A stretch of DNA of 64,000 nt, taken from Breviolum minutum Mf 1.05b.01 (lineage: Eukaryota; Sar; Dinophyceae; Suessiales; Symbiodiniaceae). The notes under the pieces are model-generated. The model was not told the DNA's origin. It saw nothing but the letters and a program-made list of their open reading frames with translations, and made no database searches. Numbering within the stretch: the stretch's first letter is position 1; each line of letters begins with the position of its first letter. This document shows, one piece after another, positions 33,073-44,539 of this stretch. A program made the translations under genes and the position numbers. The stretch spans positions 178,696 through 242,695 of the forward strand of contig DF239279.1 in assembly GCA_000507305.1 (NCBI GenBank). The letters are read 5' to 3'.

Positions 33073-33559
33073 CGGTAGATGGTGCCTGAGGTAGCATCTG
33101 CCCACTGGCTGAAACGCGATCGCCCGGCCGTCATTGAAGTAACAAACCGATATGCGTTTGTGATTTAATGATTTGGATTTTAAGGCACACAGGATGAATT
33201 CAGTTGGAGGGTCAGCAATTGAAAGATTGCTTGATGGATGATTATTTTGCCAAATGAGTCATTAATTCTTACTATAAGCTTGATACTGCAACCGCAGGCA
33301 AACGATGTTTCAAAGCAGGCCATCATGGGCATGTCTTCCGGAAAGCAAACCCTTTCACGACATCCGAGGAAAAATAAAACAAACTGACACGCTTTTGCAT
33401 CTCTCTCAAAGCTTCACTGTGTGGTTGCTTCTTCGCTCAGGTCCTGGACAAGCAAAAACCAAGATAACGTGCATGAAAACTCTCTACCGTAGCCTTCTCT
33501 TCATTTTGACGTGCATTCTTTTTCTCTGTCCCATTAGATTGCGGGTTCCACACAGGTTC

Positions 33560-34109
33560 CTAATATGATATCGGTTCTCCAAGTCTTTCACGCCGTCACA
33601 GTTGTTGACACAAGATTGCCTCTAGAATCTGAGGCCCAGGCGATGATGTCCCATTTTCCCGACAGTTGTTGCTTCAGCATGATGCTTCGATATTCCTACA
33701 CAGCGTTGACTGTCTCTGGAACATATACTGATACTGTCTCTGGAACATATATCTTCAAGAGCGTACCTTTGAAAAATATTCAAGCCGCCATTCCTCATAT
33801 ATATCTCTAGCAACAGCGCATGCCAGATAATCAATCAAAATCAATGAAAATCAATGAAAATCATGTGAATCTTGATGCCACATCATCAATCATCACATGT
33901 GTGTCAATCAACAGCCCATCTCCTTCGTGCCACAAGTCACTAAGAGTTGGCTTCCTGCTTGATACCACTGCAGCTTCCAGACTTCCTGGTGCCAACACAA
34001 CGACACAGTGGACCCGCCCCTCCAGGTTCCTACCGGCCGAATTGGAGTTTTCCACCCAGGTCCTCCTGCAGGTCCACCCGGCTGTCCACCATCCACTTGG
34101 AGTTTTCAC
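33560..34109 (-). CDS. Candidate exons, unidentified; one carries a tandem duplication
   Basis: The exon 34034-34109 (acceptor CACAGATTTTCAG, donor GTAGGA) reads ENSKWMVDSRVDLQEDLGGK. Near 33720-33780, after TATTTTTCAAAG, the frame reads LLKIYVPETVSVYVPETV, a direct repeat. Near 33600-33700 it reads EYRSIMLKQQLSGKWDIIAW. Other frames are partly open. Gene boundaries and function unknown. Confidence 0.4.
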
Positions 34110-34851
34110 CTGAAAATCTGTGAAGAAACCACAAAGTCGTAATCCAAGAATCAGTCTTACCGTCTTACCTGTCATACTGCGAAGCTACCTTCTGAAAAAG
34201 TTTGAGAAGCCAACGGCACCAGAAAATGACCTCGTGTCCTTTGACTGACCTGGAGTTCACATGATCACAAGATGTGCTATGATAATCACGCTTGTCATCT
34301 CTAGTGTAACTCTGCTGCCAAAGTATGCCAAAGATATATGCCAATCGGGTCAAAAGCAACTATTGCAGAATGTAAGCACTTGAGATGGATACGCCAAGAC
34401 GTCGTAGTTTCCATCCCAAGGCTTCCATGCCACATCTCTGATTGACTCCTGTCATGAAGACTTGGAGATTTGATTTCTAAACCAAGGCTTTTGTTGCACT
34501 TGAAGAAACGGCGCATCAGGCATCGGGTACTAGGCACCTTGTTTTCAGCTTCATCCACAACTTCCTGCTTACACCGACCCTGGACCTAGGATGCCAGGCA
34601 AACATCTCAAACCGCCGTGCGCGGCCATCGAAACGAAACCAAGAACCCAGCATCCAGAATCGACCACACTCGTAGACCTCACCGGAAATAGATGTTTCAA
34701 AAGCTTTTGCCTTGACCCTTGCATCGTATGATTGCCTCTTAACACATGTTACCTTTAAAACGTATCATTACATGCACATATGGACGTTAACATTCATATC
34801 TGATATAGAGAAAGAGTAAACTGTGAACATGCATAAGCATGAACCATGAAC

Positions 34852-35254
34852 CAGGGGTTGATGCTTCTGCACAATGGGATCTAGATTATCAAGGAGCTTG
34901 CCATCATCACCAGCAGAAGAGAGGCCTGGGCGGGCACAAAATCGCAATCGCAAATCTTTGAAAACAGTAGTGCCAGGCAAGCAAGATATACCTCACCATC
35001 TTTCAAAGGTTTTTCGAACATTTGAGATCCAAGTTGTTGACCATGGTGGGTAAATTGCTCCTATGGTAGATTATGCTACTTGCTGTAGATCTGAGTATCT
35101 AAGTGTTCACTACCTGGGCCACTGCTGGGATCCTTGAAATCACTGGGTGCTCCTACAAGCTCCAGAAAGTTTCCCTCGGCTGTCTGGCCCAACCTCAGCA
35201 ATTGGGACGCAATCATCGCAGCTTCTGCATGTACAGCAGATGCTAGATTCATGG
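34852..35254 (-). CDS. Two exons of an unidentified alpha-helical protein just downstream of SEC13
   Basis: The exon 35114-35254 lies between GATTTATTCGCAG and donor GTAGTG and reads MNLASAVHAEAAMIASQLLR, LGQTAEGNFLELVGAP; its ATG is two bases after the acceptor. The exon 34852-34925 (LSSAGDDGKLLDNLDPIVQK) joins it in phase. An alternative or extra exon at about 34997-35060 (EQFTHHGQQLGSQMFEKPL, donor GTGAGG) also fits the second. It may be a new gene or the C-terminal continuation of the SEC13-like gene; the phase from the last SEC13 exon does not match, favouring a new gene. Confidence 0.42.
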
Positions 35255-35343
35255 CTGCGAATAAATCATCAGTTCAATGCTGGAATGTATTGATAGATCA
35301 GTGGATAGATCAGACAAACAGTTTTCTAGGATAAGGCCCAAAC

Positions 35344-36634
35344 ACTTGAAGCCCACGACACTGCATGCACCTTTTCATGGTGGCAATTTGCCACTGGAAA
35401 ACGTGATATCATCCCATAACTTGCCCATAACACTATGCTTCCCGCCTCACCCTTGTGGATGGCAAAGGTCTGAGTTTGCCAGCGATGTTCCACATCGGCT
35501 TCGCCTGGCGATTAGACGACTCATTTGGAAAAACTCGTCAGTTGAAGCCAGCCATTCCCGCCTGACCGCACCGTGCCCTGATGGATGGTTGTGGTGACCG
35601 TTCCATCACTCAACGCGCAAGCAAAAGCCTCAAAATGCTTCGGGTTGCATCTGAAGGGGAAAAGTTGAATGAAATGCTGTAGATCTTTAAACCAAAATGA
35701 TACCATGCAATCACGATACAGTCTAAATGTGGGATTTTTGCGCCTTTCCACATTCATCCACTGTCTCCAACTTCATGCCACATTTACAGTAGTTGATGAG
35801 ACAAGACTGTGTGCAGCACTGCTCCTAGGTTCATCGGTGCCCATGAAACTGCCTTAGTTTTCAACTCCACATCATGTCCATAAATTCAGTCCATCCACAG
35901 TCCACAGTCTTAGAACCAGAAAAGGCGGAAGAAGTTTCAAAGACGAATACTACCTGTTCCTGGCCAATATCAAGCCTGACTGGAGAGGCTCAGTCGGGCA
36001 CACGAACTTCGCCATGTTTACTGAGGTTCTCTTCATGCACCTGGGACCACAGAGCAGTGAAGAAGCAATTTCTCTGGTTCCCTTCTCCAACGGAAGCTGG
36101 GGTAGCAACTACTTGCCACCTCTTTGGGTCTTGACATGGACCCCATAATAGAGCCTGAGAACAATTAAGAAAAGCACATGCTCAAATGCCAAATGCACTG
36201 GTGTACTGCACAATCCACAAATGTCATCAAATGTCAAGATCAAAGAAATGAGGAGCACCCAGAAGCAGTCTCGTATTTTCCAATAAACAGTTAAGGCTGA
36301 GATCTTGCAAAGTAATTTGAGGCCTTGACTCGTCCATCTGAACCTCCACTAAGCAGCAGTGCCCCAGCACCAGTGCCAACTGGAGCCCATGCCACCTGGT
36401 GCACTGGACCACTATGCCCTTCCAGGTCGCATAGGAAGACTGGATCCTCCGGTGATTGGACATCCCATAACTTCACCAAACCATCTTCGGACCTCAGGGA
36501 CATCAAAACTCCTTAAATGTCAGTGAATCAGTTCACTCCAAAGCATCCGACGCAGTAGCTAGTCGGAGACCAAGGTCGTCCAGCTGCGTATCCAAGATGG
36601 GGCCAGTGTGACCCGTGTCAAATTGTGACGTCAT
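35344..36634 (-). CDS. SEC13: SEC13-like WD40 protein, from the start codon, C-terminus not found
   Basis: Exons: 36537-36634 (ATG; MTSQFDTGHTGPILDTQLDD, GLRLATASDAL, donor GTGAAC), 36324-36492 (DGLVKLWDVQSPEDPVFLCD, GHSGPVHQVAWAP, GGSDGRVK), 36041-36154 (ALLWGPCQDPKRWQVV), about 35815-35852 (AVSWAPMNLGAVL), 35535-35650 (CNPKHFEAFACALSDGTVTT) and 35344-35393 (ANCHHEKVHAVSWASS). Phases agree at every join, given GC donors at 36324 and 35815. The order matches SEC13: an opening like TSHEDMIHDAQ..YGTRLATCSSD, a GHEGPVWQVAWA blade, a SVCWAP..YG..LA..SSDG blade and a NAVSWAP blade (established knowledge). SEC13 is a six-blade propeller of the COPII outer coat and the nuclear pore Y-complex. The last one to two blades are missing here. 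The first intron is only 44 nt. Confidence 0.82.
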
Positions 36635-37340
36635 CCAGAAACCATGGGGCCTTTCAGATCACATCGAAACAAGAATATTGACATCCTGTGGCAAAGCCAC
36701 TGTAGCTAGCCAAACCTCTCGAGGCTGCCACAGCTGCAAGGCACAGGAGATTATACTGTTGAAGTTGCTGCATGACTGGATCGTTACTAGGGTTGCTAGG
36801 GCTCAGAAAGTCTTCTATTAATCAAGTCAATTACGCTTGAACAGTTTTTGGGCTATAGCTTTGCTTTCAATACTTAAGGGAACTCTGACTCCGACTGTTG
36901 CAAGAGCTATGAAAGGTGTCATTGATTTCCATTTGCATGTGCTGCTTGCAGATTTCCTTCATGAAGCCAGCTAGAAAAGCTCCCACCGCTTATGCATTGT
37001 TTCACAGCCGCGTGACAGGTGTGAAAGCACAAGCTCGGGTGGTTTTAACTCATTGTGACCATGCAATTCTTGAAACCAAGAGAATCATAGGGAAGTAGTC
37101 CGACAATTATTCATGGCTTTTGGAGATGCATCCACAAGATCTCTGGTAACCAGGGCGATCAAGTTCCGACTGCCGGCCGGCAGCATTCCTTTTTGTTGAC
37201 GTTCGTGTGTTTCTTATCCCAAGCTTCCTGCCAGGTCTTTTGCCGCACATGAATCATCCTTTGGCAGCAGCCCAAAATGTGGAATCAATCAAATCAAACC
37301 GAATCCAGTCTAATCCAATCCAATCGAACCCAATCTAATC

Positions 37341-37442
37341 CATCAATCAATCAATCCATCAATCAATCAATCAATCAATCAATCAACCAACCAACCAATC
37401 AATCAATCAACCAACCAACCAACCAATCAATCAATCAATCAA
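37341..37442. repeat. (AATC)n / (AACC)n tetranucleotide microsatellite
   Basis: About 100 bp of CAAT and CCAA tetranucleotides. The SINQSINQ-type frame is a by-product. Confidence 0.92.
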
Positions 37443-37721
37443 AGCAAAAGACTAGAGGATGGTCTTTCGACACATTGATTGACTCAATTTTCAGATGTGA
37501 GAAGGGATCATCAAAAAATCGTTGATTCTTCTTTTTTGGGAAGAGTATACAATGTTCAGGTTCCATGTTAAACTTTACGACTTTGAAAATGAAAAACAAA
37601 AAACAAAAACCATCACCAAAGATCTGACAGTCCCAAAATCTTTTGCTCGACACCTTTGCAACTCTGGCAACTTGCATGCTTCTCTGACCAAACCTTGAAA
37701 CTTAAGACACGTTTTCTATGT

Positions 37722-38383
37722 TCACTTGGCACTCTTGGTACTACAGAAATGTCTAAGTCTCAGCATAATAATCACAACTCGTGTTGATTGAAGAATCAGG
37801 CCAGCACGCAGTAAGAAGTGATTCAACAGGCTGTCCTTCAACTGAAAAAAAGCTCAACGCTTCGCCGCTTCGCAAATCTTTGTTCAACACACACACACAC
37901 ACACACACAGACAGTGCATTGTGAAAAGTTGGATCCTGCAAACATGTCTGGAGGAATTGCTCTTGAGAAGCCTTCTCCTTAGTATCTGCTCATAAAACAT
38001 GCAACCTACCCCTGCTGGAAGTGAGATGAAATCCCAAATCATTTGAATTGACCATAGCATTTAGATTCTGCATCAAAGTTCTTGGCACTCAAACATTTGA
38101 CAAAACAATCTCTCTGAATTCTGTCGCTTCCTTGGGCTTCCAGACTTTATTCCATATCCCCGAGCTCAGCAATGCCCATCGAAGTTCCTGCAACTGAGCT
38201 TTGGCACTGTTCCCAGTTGGGTCTCAGAAAATTACTCCAACATGGTACTCTGTTTGACCAATCGGTGAAATATCCTCTCAAATCACCAGTTTCCGCATTT
38301 TTGTTGACCTCTTCGCGCATGGTCATACGATCCCCAAGAGCCGAAAACCGGGACAGCGATTCAGGGCGCCAGGGCTGCCACAT
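37722..38383 (-). CDS. Unidentified gene, candidate exons
   Basis: The stretch up to 38383 reads FSALGDRMTMREEVNKNAET. The exon 38089-38222, after TAATTTTCTGAG, reads NSAKAQLQELRWALLSSGIW, KVWKPKEATEFREIVLSNV. The exon 37722-37841, after GAGCTTTTTTTCAG, reads LKDSLLNHFLLRAGLILQST and ends in a stop. Each has protein-like composition and a fair acceptor; joins are not proven. A CA-microsatellite sits in the intron at 37885-37909. No family recognised. Confidence 0.42.
37885..37909. repeat. (CA)n dinucleotide microsatellite
   Basis: Twelve CA units, inside a presumed intron. Confidence 0.9.
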
Positions 38384-38914
38384 TCACTCCGTCTCAATAG
38401 TCTCGTCAAGCGCTTGGTAGGCATGTTTTGGGGCTCCAGTGAACCAAACTCTTGCCTCAAGTTGCACCCAACCAGAGGTCAGTTGTATGTTATTTCAACC
38501 TCCAAAACCCATGAAAGGAGGTCAACTAATCACAATAGAAGGGCGATTCAAATAGCCTTCCCGACTGTAATGTCTGAGTTTGAGGACAACACAAACAACT
38601 GACATCACAAAGGTTTTTGATGAATTCTCGTTGAATTCTCAGTCAAAGCTCCCGACCTTGTAGACCATGCGCGAAACGAAAGATCTGGGACGCTTTTGGG
38701 TGTCCTGTAAAATTGCATGACTTCGTTCTCCTTCTATCAGAGCATGTTGAACGCATCAAAAAAAATGTCATCTTTGTAAAGCATAATCCCAAAACATCCC
38801 AAAGCTGTAACAAACTCACGACGTTCCCGCTTTCTAAAAGCACAAACACCAATTACCGCAATGTCATGTGAATCACCCGGGCCTCCGCTTGCTCTGCCAA
38901 GGCACGGCCTGCTT

Positions 38915-39373
38915 CTAAACCTCAGAACTCCATGAGTTCCACGACACCACGAAAGGCTGATCTTTACACGACGATCCAACGAGACTCCAACGAGCATCCT
39001 TCTTGGGATCCACCGCTTGGAGGTATGATTTTCCAGCCTTGCACACAGAAATTCCTGGAAAAATGGAATGTTTTGGGGGAGTTGTGCATTTTGGAAAAAG
39101 AAAAGACAGACTTTTTGTAGTGAAAAATTCCATTGGACACAAAGCTTGCCTCATACCAGGTACTGTGTTGAAGGCCGAGTTCAGGCAAATGCTGCGCCAT
39201 GAGCACATGGATTGGATTGGTATTGAAGTAACCTTGGCTCGCAGCAGAAAATCTAACAATATACCATGCTTCCCCGCAGACCGACGAGTTCTCGATTGAG
39301 AACATGTCACATCGACAAGGGGCTGTATCGAAGTCTCGCAAGTGCAGCTTTGTACGACCTCAGTTGGATTCAC
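38915..39373 (-). CDS. Unidentified gene, terminal exon plus one upstream exon
   Basis: The terminal exon 38915-39054 follows the strong acceptor CATTCCATTTTTCCAG and reads SVCKAGKSYLQAVDPKKDAR, WSLVGSSCKDQPFVVSWNS, stop. Upstream, 39170-39300 reads GYFNTNPIHVLMAQHLPELG with a possible donor GTACCT. The plus strand is also open at 39003-39299, but has no splice framework. Function unknown. Confidence 0.42.
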   Translation of the reverse strand: MNPTEVVQSCTCETSIQPLVDVTCSQSRTRRSAGKHGILLDFLLRAKVTSIPIQSMCSWRSICLNSAFNTVPGMRQALCPMEFFTTKSLSFLFPKCTTPPKHSIFPGISVCKAGKSYLQAVDPKKDARWSLVGSSCKDQPFVVSWNSWSSEV

Positions 39374-40123
39374 GTGCCTTGAAACCCCAGGACTTCAATA
39401 TGCCTTTGTTTCGAAGGCATTACTCAGTCACTCTGAGCGACCCTACTCACTGCGAGTAGCATACAGAAAGCGAATGCTCTGGTGGTGATTTAATGCCTAA
39501 CCATCGGCCCGATTCAGCTGCAGAGTGATCCAGTGATCCATACAAAATTATCAAAAATTGGATGCCACATCATGTGTTGTCAATTCAGCACCTTGGAAAG
39601 AAGCCATAAATAGAGACTGCAGCTGGCCAGGAAGGTTGCTGTGCAAATGGGAACTGAAGCAATCAGCTCCTTAGACCGGAATAATCATCAGCACTTCATG
39701 GACTTCATGAATCCTGGAGTCTTCCAATAAGGCAGCATTCAATAGTATGTCGATCAATAAAACCATCACCTTGCAATTTAATTAACATACACTTTGCTTA
39801 GAACTACATCATTCAAACTTTGGAAACGGACCTATCTAATCTACTTTCACTGTGCCAACCAAGACACGTATTTTAAAGCTCTGCAAACCCAGGCAGCAGA
39901 GGTCACTGCCAATTGGCTCACTGGCAAAGCCCAACCTTATCATCCATCTGATATATTGTAATACATTGCTCATATCTCTCTCCCTCATCCACGTCACTAA
40001 ACACTACACACAAGGAAAAATTAATTACACTATCAACTATTAGAACTTTTGATTTGTATAGTATATTATATGGATTCATCCGATGGATAGATCCATCAAT
40101 AGTACAGATTCATGACATGTCAG
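39374..40123. other. AT-rich intergenic stretch
   Basis: No exon candidate with usable splice sites; only short unconvincing frames (for example plus 39852-40043). Confidence 0.5.
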
Positions 40124-42527
40124 TTAAATACATTTTCTAGAAGAGGCGTCCTGAAATTTTTCAGCTGCTTCTGCGGTCCAGCCGAGGACAAGACCCGCAA
40201 GCACGGCTTTGTCTAAACGTGGCGTAGTGAAGAAGGTCTCTTTGGATGCCCTGCACCAAGCACTGTGGATGGGCTTGCAACATGAAAAACAGCCAGCAAA
40301 GTACATATAGAACTCTACACAACTCCATTTTAATCCATTTTATACATGCCATGTTCATGAAACTGAAGGGGAGCAGGTAGACTTTGTACTTTAGCATGAT
40401 TTTCTGATGTTTAGTTGTTGGCTATGTACCTCTATGACTCTATGGGTTCCTTTATTCTCGATGTTTCCTCGCTTAGATTGAAAGGCATTTCATAAGTCCA
40501 ACCCAGCCTGAAATGAATGATTCTTTGAGCACAGTACATGACGCAGCCTTGGTGGACACGACATGATAGAGTCATGGTCCACAGTCCACGCTTCATTGAA
40601 TCAACGGACGACTCAGTGAAAAGCTTGCCCTCATAATAAACGAATCTTGTGTTATGACTCATGATGACTTTCATCCATCATTTGATTCCATTTGTATGAT
40701 GTCGCATGCACAGATCAAACTCAAACCGTCAAGCCTTTGTGTTTTCCAAGCCAGGGAACACCACACCACCAGGGCTGCACATAGTACCCGAGAAGCACAG
40801 GAGCCAGGCGGCTCGGCTAAGACCTGAATGCAAAGGATGCAGAGTCCATTGTGGTCGGCTCAGGATCATCCCAAGTCCCCAGGATATGTATCGTACTTTC
40901 GAACTATTGTACTGAATTCGCTCATCTCTTGCTTTCATTGTTGAGAATCGTTTCAACTTGATATTCGCTTATTCTCCCTTAAGATGAGACAAGGCACTAG
41001 AGGGAAGAATGCACAGCATGTCAGCTGAATATGGCTGGCCTGCAGACGTCAAAATGAGCAAGCATCAAGTTGCAATTTGACTCCAAAAACATCCATTATA
41101 TGCGTGTTTGTTTGCTTCAAACAGAAGGGGCATATGTGCGTATAAATCATCCCTTTGTAGACAAGATGCATAGTCCCATGGGAGCCATATCCTTAGAATG
41201 CACAGAGATTGAAAGCATTTCAAGTGAGACCATCTCATGCACTTGCGTGGCTGAAGTGCTGGAAGTGCTGCCGTCAAGCAACTCGTCCGGTTGCAGGAGT
41301 CGTTCACAATCACGGCTGGACATGTCAGCGCCCATAATCCCAGTTCGAATCAGAAACACTGCCTGGCACAATCTATCAGCCTACACAAGCTGAATCACTG
41401 AATCATTGGCATACAATGCTGTGTCAATGGCCTGCCATAGTGTGAGTGGGACGAAGCAGAAGGAAAAAATGCATGATGAGAAGGTCCCTGTGAGGAACAT
41501 CTTCAAAACCTCAGAAAGAGTCATCAACATGTGATAGCTTGCTAAACCTAAACATAGAAAATTGCACTGCAATGCAGAAGCAACTTGGGATGCGAACAGC
41601 ATCTGCGAGTGACGCTTCCCTTGAAAGCTCCGCAGATCTTTCCAAGGTTCTCCCGGCTGTGGTAAACATATTTTTCTGGCAGGCGAAATTTTGCAGAAAC
41701 ACGAGAGGCGTCCAACAAGATCCATTGTTGACATCTGGTAACAAACCACGCTAACATTCCACTACACCAAGCTGATTGCACCTCTGGTTGGCCCACAGCT
41801 GCCAGCTTTTGTGCGGTAAGCAGAACCAAACTGAAGGTGTTCAGCAGCACGAGCAAAGTTCTTGCCTAGGTCTGACAGCACTCAGCACTGTTGATTCCAA
41901 CGACATCCAGCGACACTGATTTTGTTGCAGGAGCTACCAAAAAAATGAAAATGTACAATTACGGTTGAGGCATTCAAAACAATCTTGTTGAAATGTGAAT
42001 CATTGACACTTCATCATATGCTGCCATTTAGATGTAGACTATTCCGACAGCATCCAAGCACAACACTAATATTCTGCAACATCCAAAGCATGCAAAAGAT
42101 CCTCTTGTGATGCACGGATTTTGGGTAGATCTTTAAAAAGTGGACTAAGTCCCCTGGCAGCAAAGGTCACAATGTCTGCCTGGTCCTTCCGCTTGAAGCC
42201 AAGGCAGGGTACACCTCGCGCAGTGCTGACTATCGAAGAGCCAGAATGCTCAACAGCTTGGCAGCTAAACACAAAAAAAATCAGGCCTAGCCAAAGAAGG
42301 TTGGCAATGAGATTGTTGCCAACCTCACAAAAAATATGATGCTGCAGTCAATCTTCGTGATGTTCCGAGGATGCAACGCTCAGAAAACAGTACTGATTAC
42401 TGATTTGCGCCCAGAAACTCCAACAACAATGCCCAATCCAGAAGTCCTTAAATTGCAGTCACGGGATGTCACAAGCTGTGATGAACGATATCAAAACCCT
42501 CATCTGATTAGCTTGGCAGCCAAGGTT
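40124..42527 (-). CDS. Candidate downstream exons of the OSCA/TMEM63-like gene
   Basis: Several minus-strand exons follow the large exon. From 42527 after CTTCACCTTTTCAG: NLGCQANQMRVLISFITACD. From 42341 after GATTGACTGCAG: FCEVGNNLIANLLWLGLIFF, VFSCQAV. Near 41780-41860: LLNTFSLVLLTAQKLAAVG. Near 41390-41550: MLMTLSEVLKMFLTGTFSSC. Near 41150-41371: TGIMGADMSSRDCERLLQPD. Near 40730-40890: a hydrophobic exon after TTTGCATTCAG. A frame ends at 40432, and a last exon near 40127-40250 reads DKAVLAGLVLGWTAEAAEKF. The many membrane-like stretches fit the later helices of the channel, but phase was checked only for the first joins, and the end may be a different gene. Confidence 0.42.
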
Positions 42528-42623
42528 CTGAAAAGGTGAAGGAGGTTTCCCAGCTTTCTGAGCGTAGCGGACCACCGAGCTTGTTAAAGGAAGATACCTT
42601 ACTTGCAAAACTCACAAACTCAA

Positions 42624-44527
42624 CAGACCTTCCAAGGTCCAAGACCTCCCCTCCCCTGATGTATTGCAAGGTACAAAACACCATAGAAAAGTCCAATCGC
42701 CAAAAGAAATCCAATGAGTGCAATACAAATTCGCATCGTTAGTTGGAGATGCGTTGTACCCATATGCTCCCAAATAATGGAAGTCGGTTCAGAGGTCACC
42801 TCCCGAATTTCCAGTTCATGTCCTCGAAATTCACGCTCCCGTCGTGTCTTCTTCCAACTTTGGGGTGAAGAATTGGGAACCGGACTCCCATCATGAAATG
42901 AAAAGAAAGATCCTGTTCGTTGTAAACCACGTGGTTGATCCCAGCTTGAAAAGAAATTTTCCACATCTGCTTCTTGTTTCATGACCACAAACGCTTCACC
43001 ACTACATTTCATCCCTGATAACCAGGCATGAGTGCGTGAAGGTCCCAACATAGTGGTCTCCGTCTCTTCATTCAAGGGAGGCAGCTTGCTAGAAGAATGT
43101 TTGATGGAACGATGTCGACTTCCAGGTACTCCCAAGGCAGCAGAAAATGTATCTTCTTGTTGTTGCAAATGTTCATCCAAGGTTTTGCCAATCATATTGC
43201 GAAGCTTGGAGTTGTTGAAACCCACACAATTTTGTGCTCCCCTGATGTCATAGCAAATAGAAACACCTTCAATCGGACGGCCAAATTTTTCTTCAACCCA
43301 ATTCTGGATTTCTATCGGGTTCGTCGCATCTGCTGGAAGACCTGAAAGGCCAAAACAGTAATCCTCCATTCGAGTGTGGACACGATCATAGGTCCGGGCA
43401 GCAGATGCCTGCCATCGAGCAAAAATGATGGATGCCGGCAAAATGGCCAACCAAAGGAACAGGGCAATGAGTGCACGGCGTCGGGCATATCCCACCACCG
43501 CTGCCTCGGGGGATTCCTCATTGCCACCGTAACCACACTGCAGGGTGTCCCATTGCTGCATTCCGAATAAGCCCTCGGAGAATCTGAGAAGCGAATAGCC
43601 GATGAGTGCAACGGCTCCAACAAAGACTAAGTGGTTGTAATAGAGGGCCAAACCGACCCCCACAATATTCCGGGAATGAACATTTACATTTAAAGGATAC
43701 AAAGGTGCTCGAGCATAGTATATTTCAGATGATCCAGCAGGTGCATGTCTGTCTGGTATGGCAGCTTTGGTTTCAACATCGTGAGGTAAACAACGCTCCC
43801 GATGCTCCAAGCCCCTTGTGAGGGCTTCTGAGTTCTTGTTGCAGGTGATGCTCAGGACAACCGCCACGAGCAGCAAACAACCGAGAGTGATACCAAGCAC
43901 AGTGTAAGTCTTTAGAAGGAGCTTGTCTAAAAGATATGTACAAAGACCATCCTTCTCCAATGCAAAGCCTTCTTTGCACCGAGTACATTGCAGGGTCGAA
44001 CGAGTCGCCCTCAGCCCCGCAGTGGCAGTTTCAACATAGTTGCATTCCTCGCAGCCATCCGAGGGGCAGCTTTCACATCTCAGCGTCTCAGGATTTGGAA
44101 ATGGCAAATCCGGCCGGTATGCTCCACACTCCTGTGGTGGTACACAAGCTGTTCCACAAGGAATGCGATTTCCAAAACTGTCCCAGCTGGAATATTCGCT
44201 CATCTCCAAAAAAGGGCAGGTGCTAGGGCACAGCAGGGCAATGTCATCTGTATTATTACAGTTTGTCAGAACCATGCGTCTGCAAAAAAGTTTGGCGGCC
44301 TCTTCCATGTCCGAAGTATTGTGTATCATGAAAACAGATCCATTTTCTTGCAAGAAGCCACAATCAGCTTTCCCAAGCTGCCAAAAAGGAAAGCTGGAAT
44401 TCCCCGAGAGCCTCCTCAAATGACTGCTTTTTGCAGTTTCCAACCCTTTGCTATCAGCTCCAACGAGCGTCACAAGGCACAGCCAATATAGCATGCTGCA
44501 AATCCGGACAGTTTCGCTTATGGACAT
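42624..44527 (-). CDS. OSCA/CSC1/TMEM63-like mechanosensitive-channel-type membrane protein, first large exon
   Basis: An about 630-codon frame starts at ATG 44527 (MSISETVRICSMLYWLCL). Order: signal peptide; a cysteine-rich ectodomain of about 150 residues (CPSTCPF, CESCPSDGCEECNY, QCTRCKEGFALEKDGLC); first helix LGITLGCLLLVAVVLSITC; second and third helices (NHLVFVGAVALIGYSLL, ALIALFLWLAILPASIIFA); a long cytosolic loop with an RRM-like fold (GLSGLPADATNPIEIQNWVE, SGEAFVVMKQEADVENFF), as between TM2 and TM3 of OSCA; then SEPTSIIWEHMGTTHLQLTM and helix IALIGFLLAIGLFYGVLYLA. The EP..IIWE block before a helix is typical of OSCA proteins, which are hyperosmolality- and tension-gated cation channels (established knowledge). 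Function here is inferred. TTTGCAG, 11 nt before the ATG, is a likely leader acceptor. The final residues up to the stop at 42620 are probably intron. Confidence 0.62.
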
Positions 44528-44539
44528 CAAAGTCAATGC

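Noticed and set aside
37277-37525. SINQ/PTNQ repeat frame that looks like a repetitive protein
   Set aside because: Simple AATC microsatellite.
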